The translations under genes were made by a program, and so were the position numbers. DNA of 64,000 nt from Flavobacterium oncorhynchi. GTDB taxonomy: Bacteria; Bacteroidota; Bacteroidia; Flavobacteriales; Flavobacteriaceae. Shown in pieces: positions 49,318 through 58,332 of the stretch (the stretch's first letter is position 1; each line of letters starts with the position of its first letter). The stretch spans positions 30,126 through 94,125 of the forward strand of contig NZ_MUHA01000015.1 of assembly GCF_002217355.1 (NCBI RefSeq), given 5' to 3'. Below the pieces are notes generated by a model that worked only from the letters and a program-made list of their open reading frames with translations, did not search any database and was not told the DNA's origin.

Positions 49318-51510
49318 TTATCTTTTCAGCGAAAAATGACCTCGTAAAATGGGTTGTGTATTATCAATCTTTAAAGCGTACCAATAATCGGAAGCAGGCA
49401 AAAGGGTTTTGTCAAATGTTCCGTCCCAGCTCATTTTAGATGCATTTAGCTGTGCAATCAACTTTCCGTATCGATCAAAAATAGTGACCTGTGCCTGAGG
49501 ATAATTTTCTATTCCAGTAACTTCCCAAGTGTCATTGTAAGAATCATTGTTTGGGGTGAAAAATGCTGGGAAAATAAGAACAACAAAATTTTGCATTCCC
49601 AGTCCACAGCCATTTTTATCTCGAGCATATGCTGTTTGCAATCCACCAGGAACATCATAAAAAGTATTTGAGTCCTGAAAGTTTATTCCATCAACAGAAT
49701 ATTCAAAATAAGCAGTTTCTTTTTTTAGATAAATCACAACTTTTGTACCGCTGACACCAATTCGATCTATTTGCGGAATCTCATGTTCTTCAACTGTAAT
49801 TGTCTTTCGGCTTGTGCAATTTTCAGGAGCAGGGCTGGTTACATCAACAGTGTAAATACCGCCTTCAGTAATGTCGGTAGTCTGTGTTGTTGCTCCATTA
49901 GACCATAAATAAGTCATTCCTGTAATTCCAGCATCTAATGTTATAGTTTGAAATTGGCATAAAGGCAAAGTTTCATCTGCAACAACAGGAGGGGTGTAGA
50001 TAGTAATGGCAACTGGAATACGATTCGTGTTAATGCAGCCGTTATTTGAAGCTTCTGCGTAATAAGTGGTATTTGTAGAAATAGCACGAGTTTGAAAACT
50101 ATTGCCTGTAAAAATACTTGTGCCGCCAGTTGAGTTTGCATACCAATTAATAAGCCCAATATTTGAACTGACTTGCAAAGTTACACTTCCAACACCGCAT
50201 CTTGAAACATTCGAAGAAACAGCAGTTGGAATATTAGGAGTTTGATTAACTGTCGCAATTACTGATTTTCTATTTATTTCACAGCCCGCATCAGCATAAT
50301 AAGTTGTAGTTACTGTTATCGGTGATGGAGTTGTGTAAGTGTTTCCAGTTCCTAATAAAGTTCCGCCTGTAGGTGAATCGTACCAGTTAATAGCGGCACC
50401 GGCAGTTGCAGTTGCGTTTAAAGTAAAGCTTCCTGCGTCACAAACTGGACTTGGAGTAAGTAAACTAGTTATTTCGGGAATTGTGATTTTTGTGCTTGCC
50501 GCAATTTGTAAAGGAGCTTCTTCTGGCATTCCGCCATATTCGACAACATAGCCTTTTGGCTGATAGTTTCCTGTTGGGTCTCCATTATTTGATAAATCAT
50601 TCCAAGAGCCTTTTATTCCTACGCCAGGTTGTGTAATGTGGGCATACTTCTCATTACCACCTCTATTGTTTGGTTCTCCAGTGTTCCAAAAAGCAAAATT
50701 TGGTGTTGAGCCATTTGCGCTTCCGTTCCAGAAAACAGTGCCTGCTTCAGGACCGGTTACCCATTTCCAAACACCTTCGGTTTCTGCATCGCTTCCTCCA
50801 ATCCATCCCGTTCCAGAGGCTTGTTCGCCAATTAATTTAGCTTCGTCAGCAGATAAAATAGTTGCAAGATAACCCTGTAATCCATAATAAGTACTTGATT
50901 CGGCTGCGGTTTTTGCACTCGACCACGTGATGCCAATACTTGGTACAAATAAATAAAAATGTTGTGTTGACGGAAGGTAATTGGCTTGACCAATCGTTAT
51001 AGAAAAAGTTCTAGTGCCAGAGGCTGTAGCTGATGAATTAGAATATACAACATCCTTAATTGCATTAACAAAATCGGAATACAAGATATTTGCTCCTGTC
51101 GAACTGTATAATCGTAATTTTCCAGCGGTCGCGTCCCAGCTTGTTGTAATTGCAGGATGCGAAGCTGGGTTTGAAAGTTCTAGTTTGTCAAGACCGCTTG
51201 AATAACCAGATGAAATTTGAATGTAAACTGCTTGAGTAGATGGTTCAGCAGGATCATGAGTTATGCTAATAGTCTCTACAATTTTTATAGTGCTTTGCGG
51301 GCAGTAAAATTGATTTCCAGTTGCAGTTATAATAGGAGGTGTGATAGCAAAATCTAACGTTGTATTTCTTTTTTTATTCGTTTTAAGACTGTCATGTAAG
51401 TATGTGTCTGCGTACCTATTTTCAGTTTTAAAATTTTCATTTGCATGAGTTTTTGCCACATTTAAAAGAAGTAGTAAAAGCGTTATTTTAAAGAAATTAA
51501 CATTTTTCAT
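49318..51510 (-). CDS. Secreted C-type-lectin-like protein with T9SS type B (gliding motility-associated) C-terminal domain
   Basis: 730 residues. A signal peptide ends AKTHAN. An N-terminal beta domain (about 60-180) precedes a C-type-lectin-like domain (about 188-335) with ITWSSAKTAAESSTYYGLQGYLATI, GWIGGSDAETEGVWKWVTGP and WNDLSNNGDPTG. Three Ig-like repeats then share INWYDSPTGGT / INWYANSTGGT and TTYYAEA motifs. The C-terminal about 85 residues (FFTPNNDSYNDTWEVTGIENYP...VTIFDRYGKLI...WDGTFDKTLLPASDYWYAL) are the type B sorting domain read by the type IX secretion system. It is likely a cell-surface or released adhesin. Type B substrates usually need a PorP/SprF partner; the nearest one is 41 kb away. 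Confidence 0.93.
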   Translation of the reverse strand: MKNVNFFKITLLLLLLNVAKTHANENFKTENRYADTYLHDSLKTNKKRNTTLDFAITPPIITATGNQFYCPQSTIKIVETISITHDPAEPSTQAVYIQISSGYSSGLDKLELSNPASHPAITTSWDATAGKLRLYSSTGANILYSDFVNAIKDVVYSNSSATASGTRTFSITIGQANYLPSTQHFYLFVPSIGITWSSAKTAAESSTYYGLQGYLATILSADEAKLIGEQASGTGWIGGSDAETEGVWKWVTGPEAGTVFWNGSANGSTPNFAFWNTGEPNNRGGNEKYAHITQPGVGIKGSWNDLSNNGDPTGNYQPKGYVVEYGGMPEEAPLQIAASTKITIPEITSLLTPSPVCDAGSFTLNATATAGAAINWYDSPTGGTLLGTGNTYTTPSPITVTTTYYADAGCEINRKSVIATVNQTPNIPTAVSSNVSRCGVGSVTLQVSSNIGLINWYANSTGGTSIFTGNSFQTRAISTNTTYYAEASNNGCINTNRIPVAITIYTPPVVADETLPLCQFQTITLDAGITGMTYLWSNGATTQTTDITEGGIYTVDVTSPAPENCTSRKTITVEEHEIPQIDRIGVSGTKVVIYLKKETAYFEYSVDGINFQDSNTFYDVPGGLQTAYARDKNGCGLGMQNFVVLIFPAFFTPNNDSYNDTWEVTGIENYPQAQVTIFDRYGKLIAQLNASKMSWDGTFDKTLLPASDYWYALKIDNTQPILRGHFSLKR

Positions 51511-51617
51511 TTTATAAAAGTATCAATTTTATAAGAATAAAAAAATATATTTAAAAATCTAACATTTACAGCTGCTTTTCGATTTAAAATCACAGTTTTT
51601 TGTAAAAGAATAATTTC

Positions 51618-52160
51618 TTAATCGTTATTTGGCCAGTTTAGTTTTTGAAACAAATCCCAGACTACAATTCCTGCGCTAACCGCTATATTCAAAGAATGCT
51701 TCGTTCCTAATTGAGGAATTTCGATACAGCCGTCGCAAATAGCTACAGCTTCTTGTGCAACACCGTATACCTCATTTCCAAAAACCAAAGCATATTTTTG
51801 ATTTTTTTCCACTTTAAAATCTTGAAGAAAAATAGAACTTTCCACTTGTTCAATGGCTAGTGTCATTACATTTTCTTTTTTAAGATTCTCGATAACTTCT
51901 AATACATTTTCGTGGTGTTCCCAAGCAACTGTTTCAGTAGCGCCAAGAGCTGTTTTGTGAATCTCTTTATTTGGAGGTGTTGCAGTGATACCACATAGAA
52001 TTATTTTTTCGATCAAAAAAGCATCCGAAGTTCTAAAAACAGATCCAATATTGTGCAAACTGCGAATATCATCCAAAACTAATATTAAAGGTGTCTTGTC
52101 TGATTTTTTAAAATCTTCAATTGATTTGCGTTCTAGTTCGCTGTTTTCTAGTTTTCTCAT
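51618..52160 (-). CDS. TrmH/SpoU-family RNA 2'-O-methyltransferase
   Basis: 180 residues. The three SPOUT motifs are present: DIRSLHNIGSVFRTSDAF (motif 1 with catalytic Arg), ALVFGNEVYGVAQE (motif 2), and CIEIPQLGTKHSLNIAVSAGIVVWDLF (motif 3, the trefoil knot that binds S-adenosylmethionine). It lacks the N-terminal substrate-binding domain of rRNA-specific RlmB types, which leaves the target RNA open; tRNA is common for short members. It follows the DUF1573 gene but is separated from it by a terminator. Confidence 0.93.
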   Translation of the reverse strand: MRKLENSELERKSIEDFKKSDKTPLILVLDDIRSLHNIGSVFRTSDAFLIEKIILCGITATPPNKEIHKTALGATETVAWEHHENVLEVIENLKKENVMTLAIEQVESSIFLQDFKVEKNQKYALVFGNEVYGVAQEAVAICDGCIEIPQLGTKHSLNIAVSAGIVVWDLFQKLNWPNND

Positions 52161-52181
52161 TGGTATAAATTCAGGTCATAA

Positions 52182-52211
52182 AAAAAGCTTCCAAAGATAA
52201 GGAAGCTTTTT
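52182..52211 (-). terminator. Rho-independent terminator after the DUF1573 gene
   Basis: AAAAAGCTTCC / GGAAGCTTTTT, 11-bp perfect stem (52182-52192 / 52201-52211) with an 8-nt loop. The A/T ends allow use in either direction, but gene placement favours the minus strand. Confidence 0.85.
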
Positions 52212-52234
52212 CGATTATTTTATTGTTTTTCAGA

Positions 52235-52672
52235 TTAGCTTTTTACTGGATCTGGTAAAACTGTACCTTTAATAGTAAGTACTTTTGTTGGTTGTCCTTC
52301 AGCGTTAGAAGTAACAGTTACTGTTTTTGTAAAAGCACCAACTCTGTCAGTAGCGTATTTTACACCAATAATACCTTTAGCACCAGGAGCAATCGGCTCT
52401 TTTGGAGTTGTTGGTACAGTACATCCACAAGATCCTGTTGTGTTTGTAATGATTAACGGTTTTGTTCCGTTGTTAACAAAAACAAACTCACGTTTTCCAT
52501 CAGCATTGTGCGCGATAGTTCCGTAATCAATAGTTTCAGTTTCAAAAGCCATTCCAGCTCCTTCAATTTTAGCTACTTTGGCAGCTTTAGCAGCAGCTTT
52601 TTTAGTGCTTTGAGCGTTAGAAGCTGTAATACCAACAACTGCTAACATAGCGAATAAAATTATTTTTTTCAT
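52235..52672 (-). CDS. DUF1573 exported protein
   Basis: 145 residues. A signal peptide ends GITASNAQ and is followed by an Ala/Lys-rich linker (about 22-38). The body MAFETETIDYGTIAHNADGKREFVFVNNGTKPLIITNTTGSCGCTVPTTPKEPIAPGAKGIIGVKY (given in outline: the DYG.I strand, the F.F.N.G..PL.I core and the GSCGCTVP cysteines) is the DUF1573 signature, an Ig/ASPM-like fold common in exported Bacteroidota proteins. Role unknown. It is monocistronic, with a terminator on its 3' side, and divergent from mutS. Confidence 0.9.
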   Translation of the reverse strand: MKKIILFAMLAVVGITASNAQSTKKAAAKAAKVAKIEGAGMAFETETIDYGTIAHNADGKREFVFVNNGTKPLIITNTTGSCGCTVPTTPKEPIAPGAKGIIGVKYATDRVGAFTKTVTVTSNAEGQPTKVLTIKGTVLPDPVKS

Positions 52673-52831
52673 CTTTTTAGATTCTTAGTTTAAATGATTG
52701 AACAAATCTATATAAAATTCTTAAAAGTGAGCTTAAAAATAGCTTAAAATATTTTAATTTTTGAAGCCTTCAATATGCCGTTAAAAAATTATAAATTCGC
52801 TGTCTTAATTTTCATTTAAAATATATCAATT

Positions 52832-55438
52832 TTGGCAGCTAAAGAAAAAGTAGTGAAGGAAACACCTTTAATGAAACAGTACAACGAAATCAAGAGAAAA
52901 TATCCTGATGCATGTCTGCTTTTCAGAGTAGGAGATTTTTATGAAACATTTGGAGAAGACGCCATTAGAGCTTCAAAAATTCTAGGCATTACTTTAACCA
53001 AAAGAGGCGCAGGTTCAGATACAGAAACAGCGCTGGCAGGTTTTCCTCATCATTCAGTTAACACCTATTTGCCAAAATTGGTTAAAGCAGGGCTTCGTGT
53101 TGCCATCTGCGATCAGCTGGAAGATCCTAAAATGACTAAAACTATCGTAAAACGTGGTGTTACAGAACTTGTAACGCCGGGAGTTTCTTTAAACGATGAG
53201 GTTTTGCATTCTAAAACAAATAACTTTTTAGCATCCGTTTATTTTGCTAATAAAAATATCGGAATCTCTTTTTTGGATGTTTCAACGGGAGAGTTTTTAA
53301 CGGCTCAAGGAAATGCTGAATATATCGATAAGTTATTGCAGAATTTTAATCCGAGTGAAGTTCTAGTTCCTAAAAATAATAAAAGCGATTTCAGAGATGC
53401 ATTTGGCGATGATTTTCATAGTTTTTACTTAGAAGATTGGATTTATAAAGAAGATTATGCACTCGAAACGCTTACTAAACATTTTCAAACCAACTCTTTA
53501 AAAGGTTTTGGGGTTGAAGAATTAAAAGAAGGAATTATTGCTTCTGGAGCGATTTTGTATTACTTGTCTGAAACACAGCATAATCGTGTGCAGCACATAA
53601 CGGCTATTCAGCGAATTGCAGAAGATGCATATGTTTGGATGGATCGTTTTACAATTCGAAACTTAGAATTGTATCATAGTTATAATCCAAATGCTGTTAC
53701 ACTTTTAGATGTTATAGATAGGACGCTTTCTCCAATGGGAGGGAGATTGTTGAAGCGTTGGCTGGCTTTGCCACTTAAGGACAGTAAAAAAATAAAAGGG
53801 CGCCATGATGTGGTTTCATATTTGAAATCAAATCCAGAAGTCTTACATAATATTCAATATCAAATTAAACAGATTTCAGATTTAGAGCGTTTGATTTCTA
53901 AAATAGCAGCAGGAAAAGTTTCTCCTCGCGAAATTGTTTATTTAAAAGAATCTTTAGATGCGATTATCCCAATTAAAACCTTAGCGCTGGAAAGTAAACA
54001 GGAGGCGGTAAAAATTATAGGAGACAGTCTGCATGCTTGTGATTTACTGCGAGAGAAAATCAAAATAACTTTAAATCAAGATGCGCCAGTTGCGATTGCA
54101 AAAGGAAATGCAATTGCCAAAGGTATAAGTGAAGAATTAGATGATTTACGTGCTATCTCAACTTCAGGAAAAGAATATTTAGAAGGAATTGAAAGAAGAG
54201 AGTCAGAAAGAACAGGGATTTCTTCTTTAAAAATTTCATTTAATAATGTTTTTGGTTATTATATTGAAGTTAGAAATACGCATAAAGATAAAGTTCCAGA
54301 AGAATGGATTCGTAAGCAGACACTTGTAAATGCAGAACGTTATATTACTGAGGAATTAAAAGAATATGAAACAAAAATTTTAGGTGCAGAAGAGAAGATT
54401 CATAAAATTGAAACAGAGCTTTTTGAGCAATTAATTGCTTGGATTGCAACTTATATTAAGCCTGTTCAAATGAATGCAAATTTGGTGGCGCAACTAGATT
54501 GTTTGTGCTCGTTTACTCAGTTAGCTGTAGAAAATCAATATGTGTGTCCAGAAATTGATGAAACTTTTGAGCTTGATATAAAAAACGGAAGACATCCTGT
54601 GATTGAGAAACAATTGCCGGTTGGAACACCTTATATCGCAAACGATGTTTTCTTAGATAGAGAAACGCAGCAGATTATTATGATTACCGGACCTAATATG
54701 TCTGGTAAATCGGCTATTTTAAGACAAACCGCTTTAATCGTTTTACTTGCTCAAATGGGAAGTTTTGTTCCTGCAGACAGCGTAAGAATGGGAATTGTAG
54801 ACAAGATTTTTACCAGAGTTGGAGCTTCTGATAATATTTCGATGGGAGAATCTACTTTTATGGTAGAAATGAATGAAACAGCTTCGATCTTGAATAATTT
54901 ATCTGATAGAAGTTTAGTGCTTTTAGATGAAATTGGAAGAGGAACTAGTACTTATGACGGAATTTCGATTGCGTGGGCGATTGCTGAATTTTTGCACGAG
55001 CACCCTGGCAGAGCGAAGACTTTGTTTGCAACGCATTACCATGAATTAAATGAAATGACGGAATCGCTGTCTAGAATTCAGAATTATAATGTTGCTGTAA
55101 AAGAGCTAAAAGATACTGTTCTTTTTGTTCGTAAACTTGTAAAAGGAGGAAGCGCACATAGTTTTGGAATTCACGTAGCAAAAATGGCTGGAATGCCTCA
55201 AATTGTAATTTTGAAAGCGCAGAAACTTTTAAAGAAGTTAGAAAAAAATCATTCTAGCGAAGCTTTAAATGGAGTGAAAGAGGTTAATGATGAAATGCAG
55301 ATGAGTTTCTTTAATTTAGATGATCCTTTGTTAGAAGAGATAAAAGAGGAGATTCTGGGGCTTGATATAAACGCGATTACACCTGTTGAAGCGCTGATGA
55401 AGCTTAACGAGATAAAAAGAATGTTGGTTAAAAAATAA
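52832..55438 (+). CDS. mutS: DNA mismatch repair protein MutS (TTG start)
   Basis: 868 residues. MutS binds mispairs and recruits MutL. The mismatch-reading motif is at Phe36-x-Glu38 (RVGDFYETF). Connector, lever and clamp domains follow, then the ATPase with Walker [16 protein letters not shown], the [15 protein letters not shown] segment, Walker [17 protein letters not shown] and the ATHYHEL switch. The first ATG in frame is at 52871 (codon 14), but the residues before it ([16 protein letters not shown]) align with the N-terminus of E. coli MutS up to TPMMQQY, so the TTG at 52832 is preferred. It is divergent from DUF1573 and followed by the tRNA unit. Confidence 0.95.
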   Translation: MAAKEKVVKETPLMKQYNEIKRKYPDACLLFRVGDFYETFGEDAIRASKILGITLTKRGAGSDTETALAGFPHHSVNTYLPKLVKAGLRVAICDQLEDPKMTKTIVKRGVTELVTPGVSLNDEVLHSKTNNFLASVYFANKNIGISFLDVSTGEFLTAQGNAEYIDKLLQNFNPSEVLVPKNNKSDFRDAFGDDFHSFYLEDWIYKEDYALETLTKHFQTNSLKGFGVEELKEGIIASGAILYYLSETQHNRVQHITAIQRIAEDAYVWMDRFTIRNLELYHSYNPNAVTLLDVIDRTLSPMGGRLLKRWLALPLKDSKKIKGRHDVVSYLKSNPEVLHNIQYQIKQISDLERLISKIAAGKVSPREIVYLKESLDAIIPIKTLALESKQEAVKIIGDSLHACDLLREKIKITLNQDAPVAIAKGNAIAKGISEELDDLRAISTSGKEYLEGIERRESERTGISSLKISFNNVFGYYIEVRNTHKDKVPEEWIRKQTLVNAERYITEELKEYETKILGAEEKIHKIETELFEQLIAWIATYIKPVQMNANLVAQLDCLCSFTQLAVENQYVCPEIDETFELDIKNGRHPVIEKQLPVGTPYIANDVFLDRETQQIIMITGPNMSGKSAILRQTALIVLLAQMGSFVPADSVRMGIVDKIFTRVGASDNISMGESTFMVEMNETASILNNLSDRSLVLLDEIGRGTSTYDGISIAWAIAEFLHEHPGRAKTLFATHYHELNEMTESLSRIQNYNVAVKELKDTVLFVRKLVKGGSAHSFGIHVAKMAGMPQIVILKAQKLLKKLEKNHSSEALNGVKEVNDEMQMSFFNLDDPLLEEIKEEILGLDINAITPVEALMKLNEIKRMLVKK

Positions 55439-55504
55439 TTTCATATTTAAAGTTTAGGTTATCAGAAAGTTATAAAATAAGTTGATTTTTTTTTGAAAAA
55501 ACGC

Positions 55505-55534
55505 TTGTGTAATTGAATAAATGTCCTAAATTTG
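55505..55534 (+). promoter_or_regulatory. tRNA promoter, TTG-N19-TAAATTTG
   Basis: TTG at 55505-55507 and TAAATTTG at 55527-55534 match both consensus elements at 19-bp spacing. The first tRNA begins 54 bp after the -7 box. Confidence 0.75.
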
Positions 55535-55588
55535 CACTCGCAATACAAGACAAGTCAAGTGTTGCAGTTCTTAATTAGAATTTGAAAT

Positions 55589-55661
55589 GCGAAAATAGCT
55601 CAGTTGGTAGAGCGCGACCTTGCCAAGGTCGAGGTCGCGGGTTCGAGCCCCGTTTTTCGCT
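55589..55661 (+). tRNA. tRNA-Gly(GCC)
   Basis: 73 nt. The acceptor stem is GCGAAAA / TTTTCGC with discriminator T. The D arm has AGTTGGTA, the anticodon stem CGACC / GGTCG encloses TTGCCAA with anticodon GCC, and the T arm is GCGGG-TTCGAGC-CCCGT (one wobble). CCA is not encoded. It is 14 bp upstream of tRNA-Leu and shares its promoter and terminator. Confidence 0.96.
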
Positions 55662-55675
55662 CAAAACCATACAAT

Positions 55676-55761
55676 GCTCGGATGGTGAAATTGGTAGACA
55701 CGCTGGACTTAAAATCCAGTGAACAGCAATGTTCGTGCGGGTTCAAGTCCCGCTCTGAGTA
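55676..55761 (+). tRNA. tRNA-Leu(TAA)
   Basis: 86 nt, a class II tRNA with a long variable arm (TGAACAGCAATGTTCGT). The acceptor stem is GCTCGGA / TCTGAGT with two G-U pairs and discriminator A. The anticodon stem CTGGA / TCCAG encloses CTTAAAA with anticodon TAA. The T arm is GCGGG-TTCAAGT-CCCGC. CCA is not encoded. Confidence 0.96.
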
Positions 55762-55763
55762 CT

Positions 55764-55795
55764 AAAGCCTCTTCTTTTGAAGAGGCTTTTTTTAT
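55764..55795 (+). terminator. Terminator of the tRNA-Gly/tRNA-Leu unit
   Basis: AAAGCCTCTTC / GAAGAGGCTTT, 11-bp perfect stem (55764-55774 / 55779-55789), TTTT loop, then T residues. It starts 3 bp after tRNA-Leu. Confidence 0.92.
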
Positions 55796-55899
55796 GGTGT
55801 AAACTCAATGATAAAATCAATTTGCAGAGTAGATTGATTTTGAAGATTCTAAGGGGGTTTAAAATCAATAATTTAAAATCTAAAATCAATAATCAAAAT

Positions 55900-56280
55900 A
55901 TGGGGGCTTTTGTAATTAGCAAGCGGTTTAATGATGAATATAAGTTTGTGTTTACATCTAGGAAAGGAAAAGTTATTTTTACGAGTTTGAGTTATGAGTT
56001 GAGGTTTGAGTGTGAAGAGGATATTGAGAAGTTTAAAAAGACAATTGAACTTTCGAGATTTTTGAAATTTAAAGGCTCGGGAGGGAAGTATTTTTTTAAA
56101 TTGATGCTGGGTGATGTTCACTTTGCAACAAGTCGAAAATATACTACGGAATTGCTTCTTCAAAAAGGAATTAAGGAAATTGTGACTTATGCCTCGAGAT
56201 CAGAGATTTTAGATTTTTCATCAGGTGAATCTATTTTTGGGGATGAGGAGGTTTCGGTTGAGGAAGAAGTAGAAGAATAA
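55900..56280 (+). CDS. DUF1508 (YegP-like) protein
   Basis: About 126 residues. GAFVISKRFNDEYKFVFTSRKGKVIFTS matches the YegP/DUF1508 motif (F.I.K...GEY.F.L....G.VI..S), a small alpha/beta module of unknown function often present as tandem copies. Here the second half is less typical. The C-terminus is strongly acidic (DEEVSVEEEVEE). The frame is open upstream to a TTG/ATG-like start near 55777 within the tRNA terminator, so the ATG at 55900, preceded by AATCAAAAT-type repeats, is the plausible start. Confidence 0.78.
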   Translation: MGAFVISKRFNDEYKFVFTSRKGKVIFTSLSYELRFECEEDIEKFKKTIELSRFLKFKGSGGKYFFKLMLGDVHFATSRKYTTELLLQKGIKEIVTYASRSEILDFSSGESIFGDEEVSVEEEVEE

Positions 56281-56282
56281 AA

Positions 56283-56316
56283 AAAAAGCGTTCACCGAAG
56301 TGAGCGCTTTTTTTAT
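56283..56316 (+). terminator. Terminator after the YegP-like gene
   Basis: AAAAAGCGTTCAC / GTGAGCGCTTTTT stem (56283-56295 / 56300-56312, one G-T pair) with a CGAA loop and T residues. Confidence 0.85.
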
Positions 56317-56344
56317 TTGTAAAATCCAAAGGTTGAATTTTGGT

Positions 56345-56373
56345 CAAAAAAAAACCATCGAATCGATGGTTTT
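56345..56373 (-). terminator. Terminator after the heptad-repeat lipoprotein gene
   Basis: AAAACCATCG / CGATGGTTTT stem (56351-56360 / 56364-56373) with a 3-nt loop. On the minus strand it is followed by a T run (56345-56350). Confidence 0.82.
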
Positions 56374-56398
56374 AAAATTTTTAGAATTTAGGTTCTAA

Positions 56399-56623
56399 TT
56401 ATTTTTTTACTTCTTTAGCAGCTTCTTCTACTTTAGTAGCAGCAGAATCAACTTTAGCAGCAGCAGAATCAACAGTTGCAGCAGCAGAATCAACTACAGT
56501 AGCAGCAGAATCAACAGCAACAGCAGTAGAATCTACAGCTTCAGTAGCTGCAGCGTCAGCTTTTTTACAAGATACAACAGTTAAAACAGCAACAACAGCT
56601 AAACTTAAAAATACTTTTTTCAT
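56399..56623 (-). CDS. Small lipoprotein built of VDSAA heptad repeats
   Basis: 74 residues. A lipoprotein signal ends VVSC (Cys19), followed by KKADAAATEA. Then come near-identical heptads VDSTAVA, VDSAATV, VDSAAAT, VDSAAAK and VDSAATK, with a lysine/glutamate tail (VEEAAKEVKK). A continuous helix with a heptad period, like Lpp-type lipoproteins, is likely, although the hydrophobic face is made of Val and Ala. At DNA level the repeat unit is 21 bp and centred on GCAGCAGAATCAAC. It has its own terminator and a -7 box. It may be a structural lipoprotein; this is inference. Confidence 0.82.
   Translation of the reverse strand: MKKVFLSLAVVAVLTVVSCKKADAAATEAVDSTAVAVDSAATVVDSAAATVDSAAAKVDSAATKVEEAAKEVKK
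56430..56535 (-). repeat. 21-bp tandem repeat inside the heptad lipoprotein gene
   Basis: About five copies of a 21-bp unit containing GCAGCAGAATCAAC (plus-strand sense), encoding the VDSAA heptads. Copies differ at a few third-codon positions. Confidence 0.8.
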
Positions 56624-56968
56624 CTTACTTTATTATAAAAGGTTAATTATTAATTCGTGGCAAAGATATAAATTTTTTAATATGTAAAATATTTTTTTAT
56701 TTTTTTTTTAAAATATTTTCATTGCTCACGTTTATCTTAGTTAACAAATAATGTGCCAGAATGATAAAGTTATCTTAAATTGTTTATTTTTCTGTGCAAA
56801 TTATTATTTGCTGAATATTCTTTATAGAAATAGGTGGTTTTGATCCTCTTGATTAAGGTTTATTTTGTTTTCTTAATGAATTTATAAGATGGTAAAAAAA
56901 AACAAAATGGGTAAATTGGTGTATAATGTGAAAATAAGAGTCGCAATAATGAGTAAAGAAAAAGACTG
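56624..56968. other. 345-bp A+T-rich intergenic region without a convincing gene
   Basis: It contains a minus-strand -7 box TATCTTTG (56661-56668), 38 bp before the heptad lipoprotein ATG. The rest has no recognisable promoter pair, repeat or RNA. A 42-codon plus-strand frame at 56889 runs into the waaA gene and was not accepted. Confidence 0.5.
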
Positions 56969-58198
56969 TTATGAAACGATCCTCATTATAGTATCTGTTG
57001 CACCTTTGTTTTCTTGAATAAACGACTTGCAGATTTTGCTTTTTTCTTTAAAAAAGATAGCATCATTTAATAAACGATCAAAAACAGTTTTTAATTCGTT
57101 AAAAGTAGATACAGGCATACATCCTTCAAGTTCTACTAAAGAAACAGCTTCTGCAAAATTTGCAAAATTTGGTCCAATCACAATTGGAATTCCAAATGTG
57201 GCCGGTTCTAAAATATTATGAATTCCTGGATTTCCAAAACCACCGCCCACGTATGCAATTGTAGCATAACTATAGATCTTTGTTAGAAGCCCAATAGTAT
57301 CTATTATAAAGACATTGTAATTTGATAGGTTTTTCTCTTCTTTTTCAGAATACAAAATAGTAGATTTTGTAAGGAGTGATTTCAATGCAGCAATTTGATC
57401 GGTCTTAATATTATGAGGGGCAATAATGAATTTTACATTATCAGGTGCTTGATTGATATATTCCGCTATTAAGGCTTCGTCTTTTGGCCAAGAACTGCCT
57501 ATAACTATGGTTGGTTGATCGTTTTTGAAATTTTCGATATAATCAAGCGTGTTATCTCTTTCTAAAATTGCTGCGACTCTGTCAAAACGAGTGTCGCCAG
57601 AGATAATTACATTATTAAAGCCAATTGTTTCAATTTTTTGTTTAGAACTTTCGTTTTGAACAAAAAAGTAGGTAAAAGCTTTGAGAGCATTTCTATAAAA
57701 ACCTCCATACCATTTAAAGAACATCTGACTGTCTCTGAAAATTCCCGAAATCAAATAAGTCGGCGTTTTGCTTTTCTCCAGTTCTTTTAAATAGTTCAAC
57801 CAGAATTCATACTTAATGAAAAAGACAAATTCAGGATGAACGAGTTTTAGAAAACGTTTTGCATTGCTTTTTGAGTCTAATGGTAAATAAATAGTAACAT
57901 CGGCAACAGTGTTGTTTTTGCGCACTTCATATCCTGAAGGCGAAAAAAAGGTTACAATAATTTTGTGAGAAGGATATTTTTCTTTGATTTTTTCAATTAC
58001 AGGCAGACCTTGTTCGTATTCGCCAAGTGATGCAGAATGGAACCAAATAGTTTTGTCTGAAGGTTTTATTTTTTCTTCTAAAATTGAAAAAACGTTTTTT
58101 CGTCCCTCAACGAAAAGCTTAATTTTCGGACTAAAAAGGGCGACGATTTTCAGAAAAAAGCCCGCAATAGAAATAACTAAATTATATAGAAAAAGCAT
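56969..58198 (-). CDS. waaA: 3-deoxy-D-manno-octulosonic acid (KDO) transferase
   Basis: 409 residues. WaaA adds KDO to lipid A at the cytoplasmic face of the inner membrane. The start LFLYNLVISIAGFFLKIVALFSPKIKLFVEGRKN includes the membrane-associating helix and the ..EGRK motif. IWFHSASLGEYEQGLPVI carries the catalytic Glu, and YVGGGFGNPGIHNILEPATFGIPIVIGPNFANFAEA is the donor-binding region. An ATG 27 bp further upstream (58225) is possible; 58198 matches the usual family start. It is divergent from the DegT aminotransferase gene. Confidence 0.94.
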   Translation of the reverse strand: MLFLYNLVISIAGFFLKIVALFSPKIKLFVEGRKNVFSILEEKIKPSDKTIWFHSASLGEYEQGLPVIEKIKEKYPSHKIIVTFFSPSGYEVRKNNTVADVTIYLPLDSKSNAKRFLKLVHPEFVFFIKYEFWLNYLKELEKSKTPTYLISGIFRDSQMFFKWYGGFYRNALKAFTYFFVQNESSKQKIETIGFNNVIISGDTRFDRVAAILERDNTLDYIENFKNDQPTIVIGSSWPKDEALIAEYINQAPDNVKFIIAPHNIKTDQIAALKSLLTKSTILYSEKEEKNLSNYNVFIIDTIGLLTKIYSYATIAYVGGGFGNPGIHNILEPATFGIPIVIGPNFANFAEAVSLVELEGCMPVSTFNELKTVFDRLLNDAIFFKEKSKICKSFIQENKGATDTIMRIVS

Positions 58199-58332
58199 CT
58201 GTTTATTTTTGTGGCTAAAATACATTTCTTTCGACTATTTTCATGGTTTGAAGTTATTAAATAACTATTTTTGTTCCTCCTTTTAGAGAATCTGATAGTA
58301 AAACAGATCTTTAATTTTAAAATATATTGAAA

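Noticed and set aside
50339..51205. Several plus-strand frames opposite the lectin-like gene
   Set aside because: They lie antisense to a protein with clear domains and lack start signals or motifs.
56889..57020. Plus-strand frame of about 42 codons starting MVKKNKMGKL
   Set aside because: It runs into the 3' end of waaA on the opposite strand, has no promoter consensus and shows no recognisable motif.
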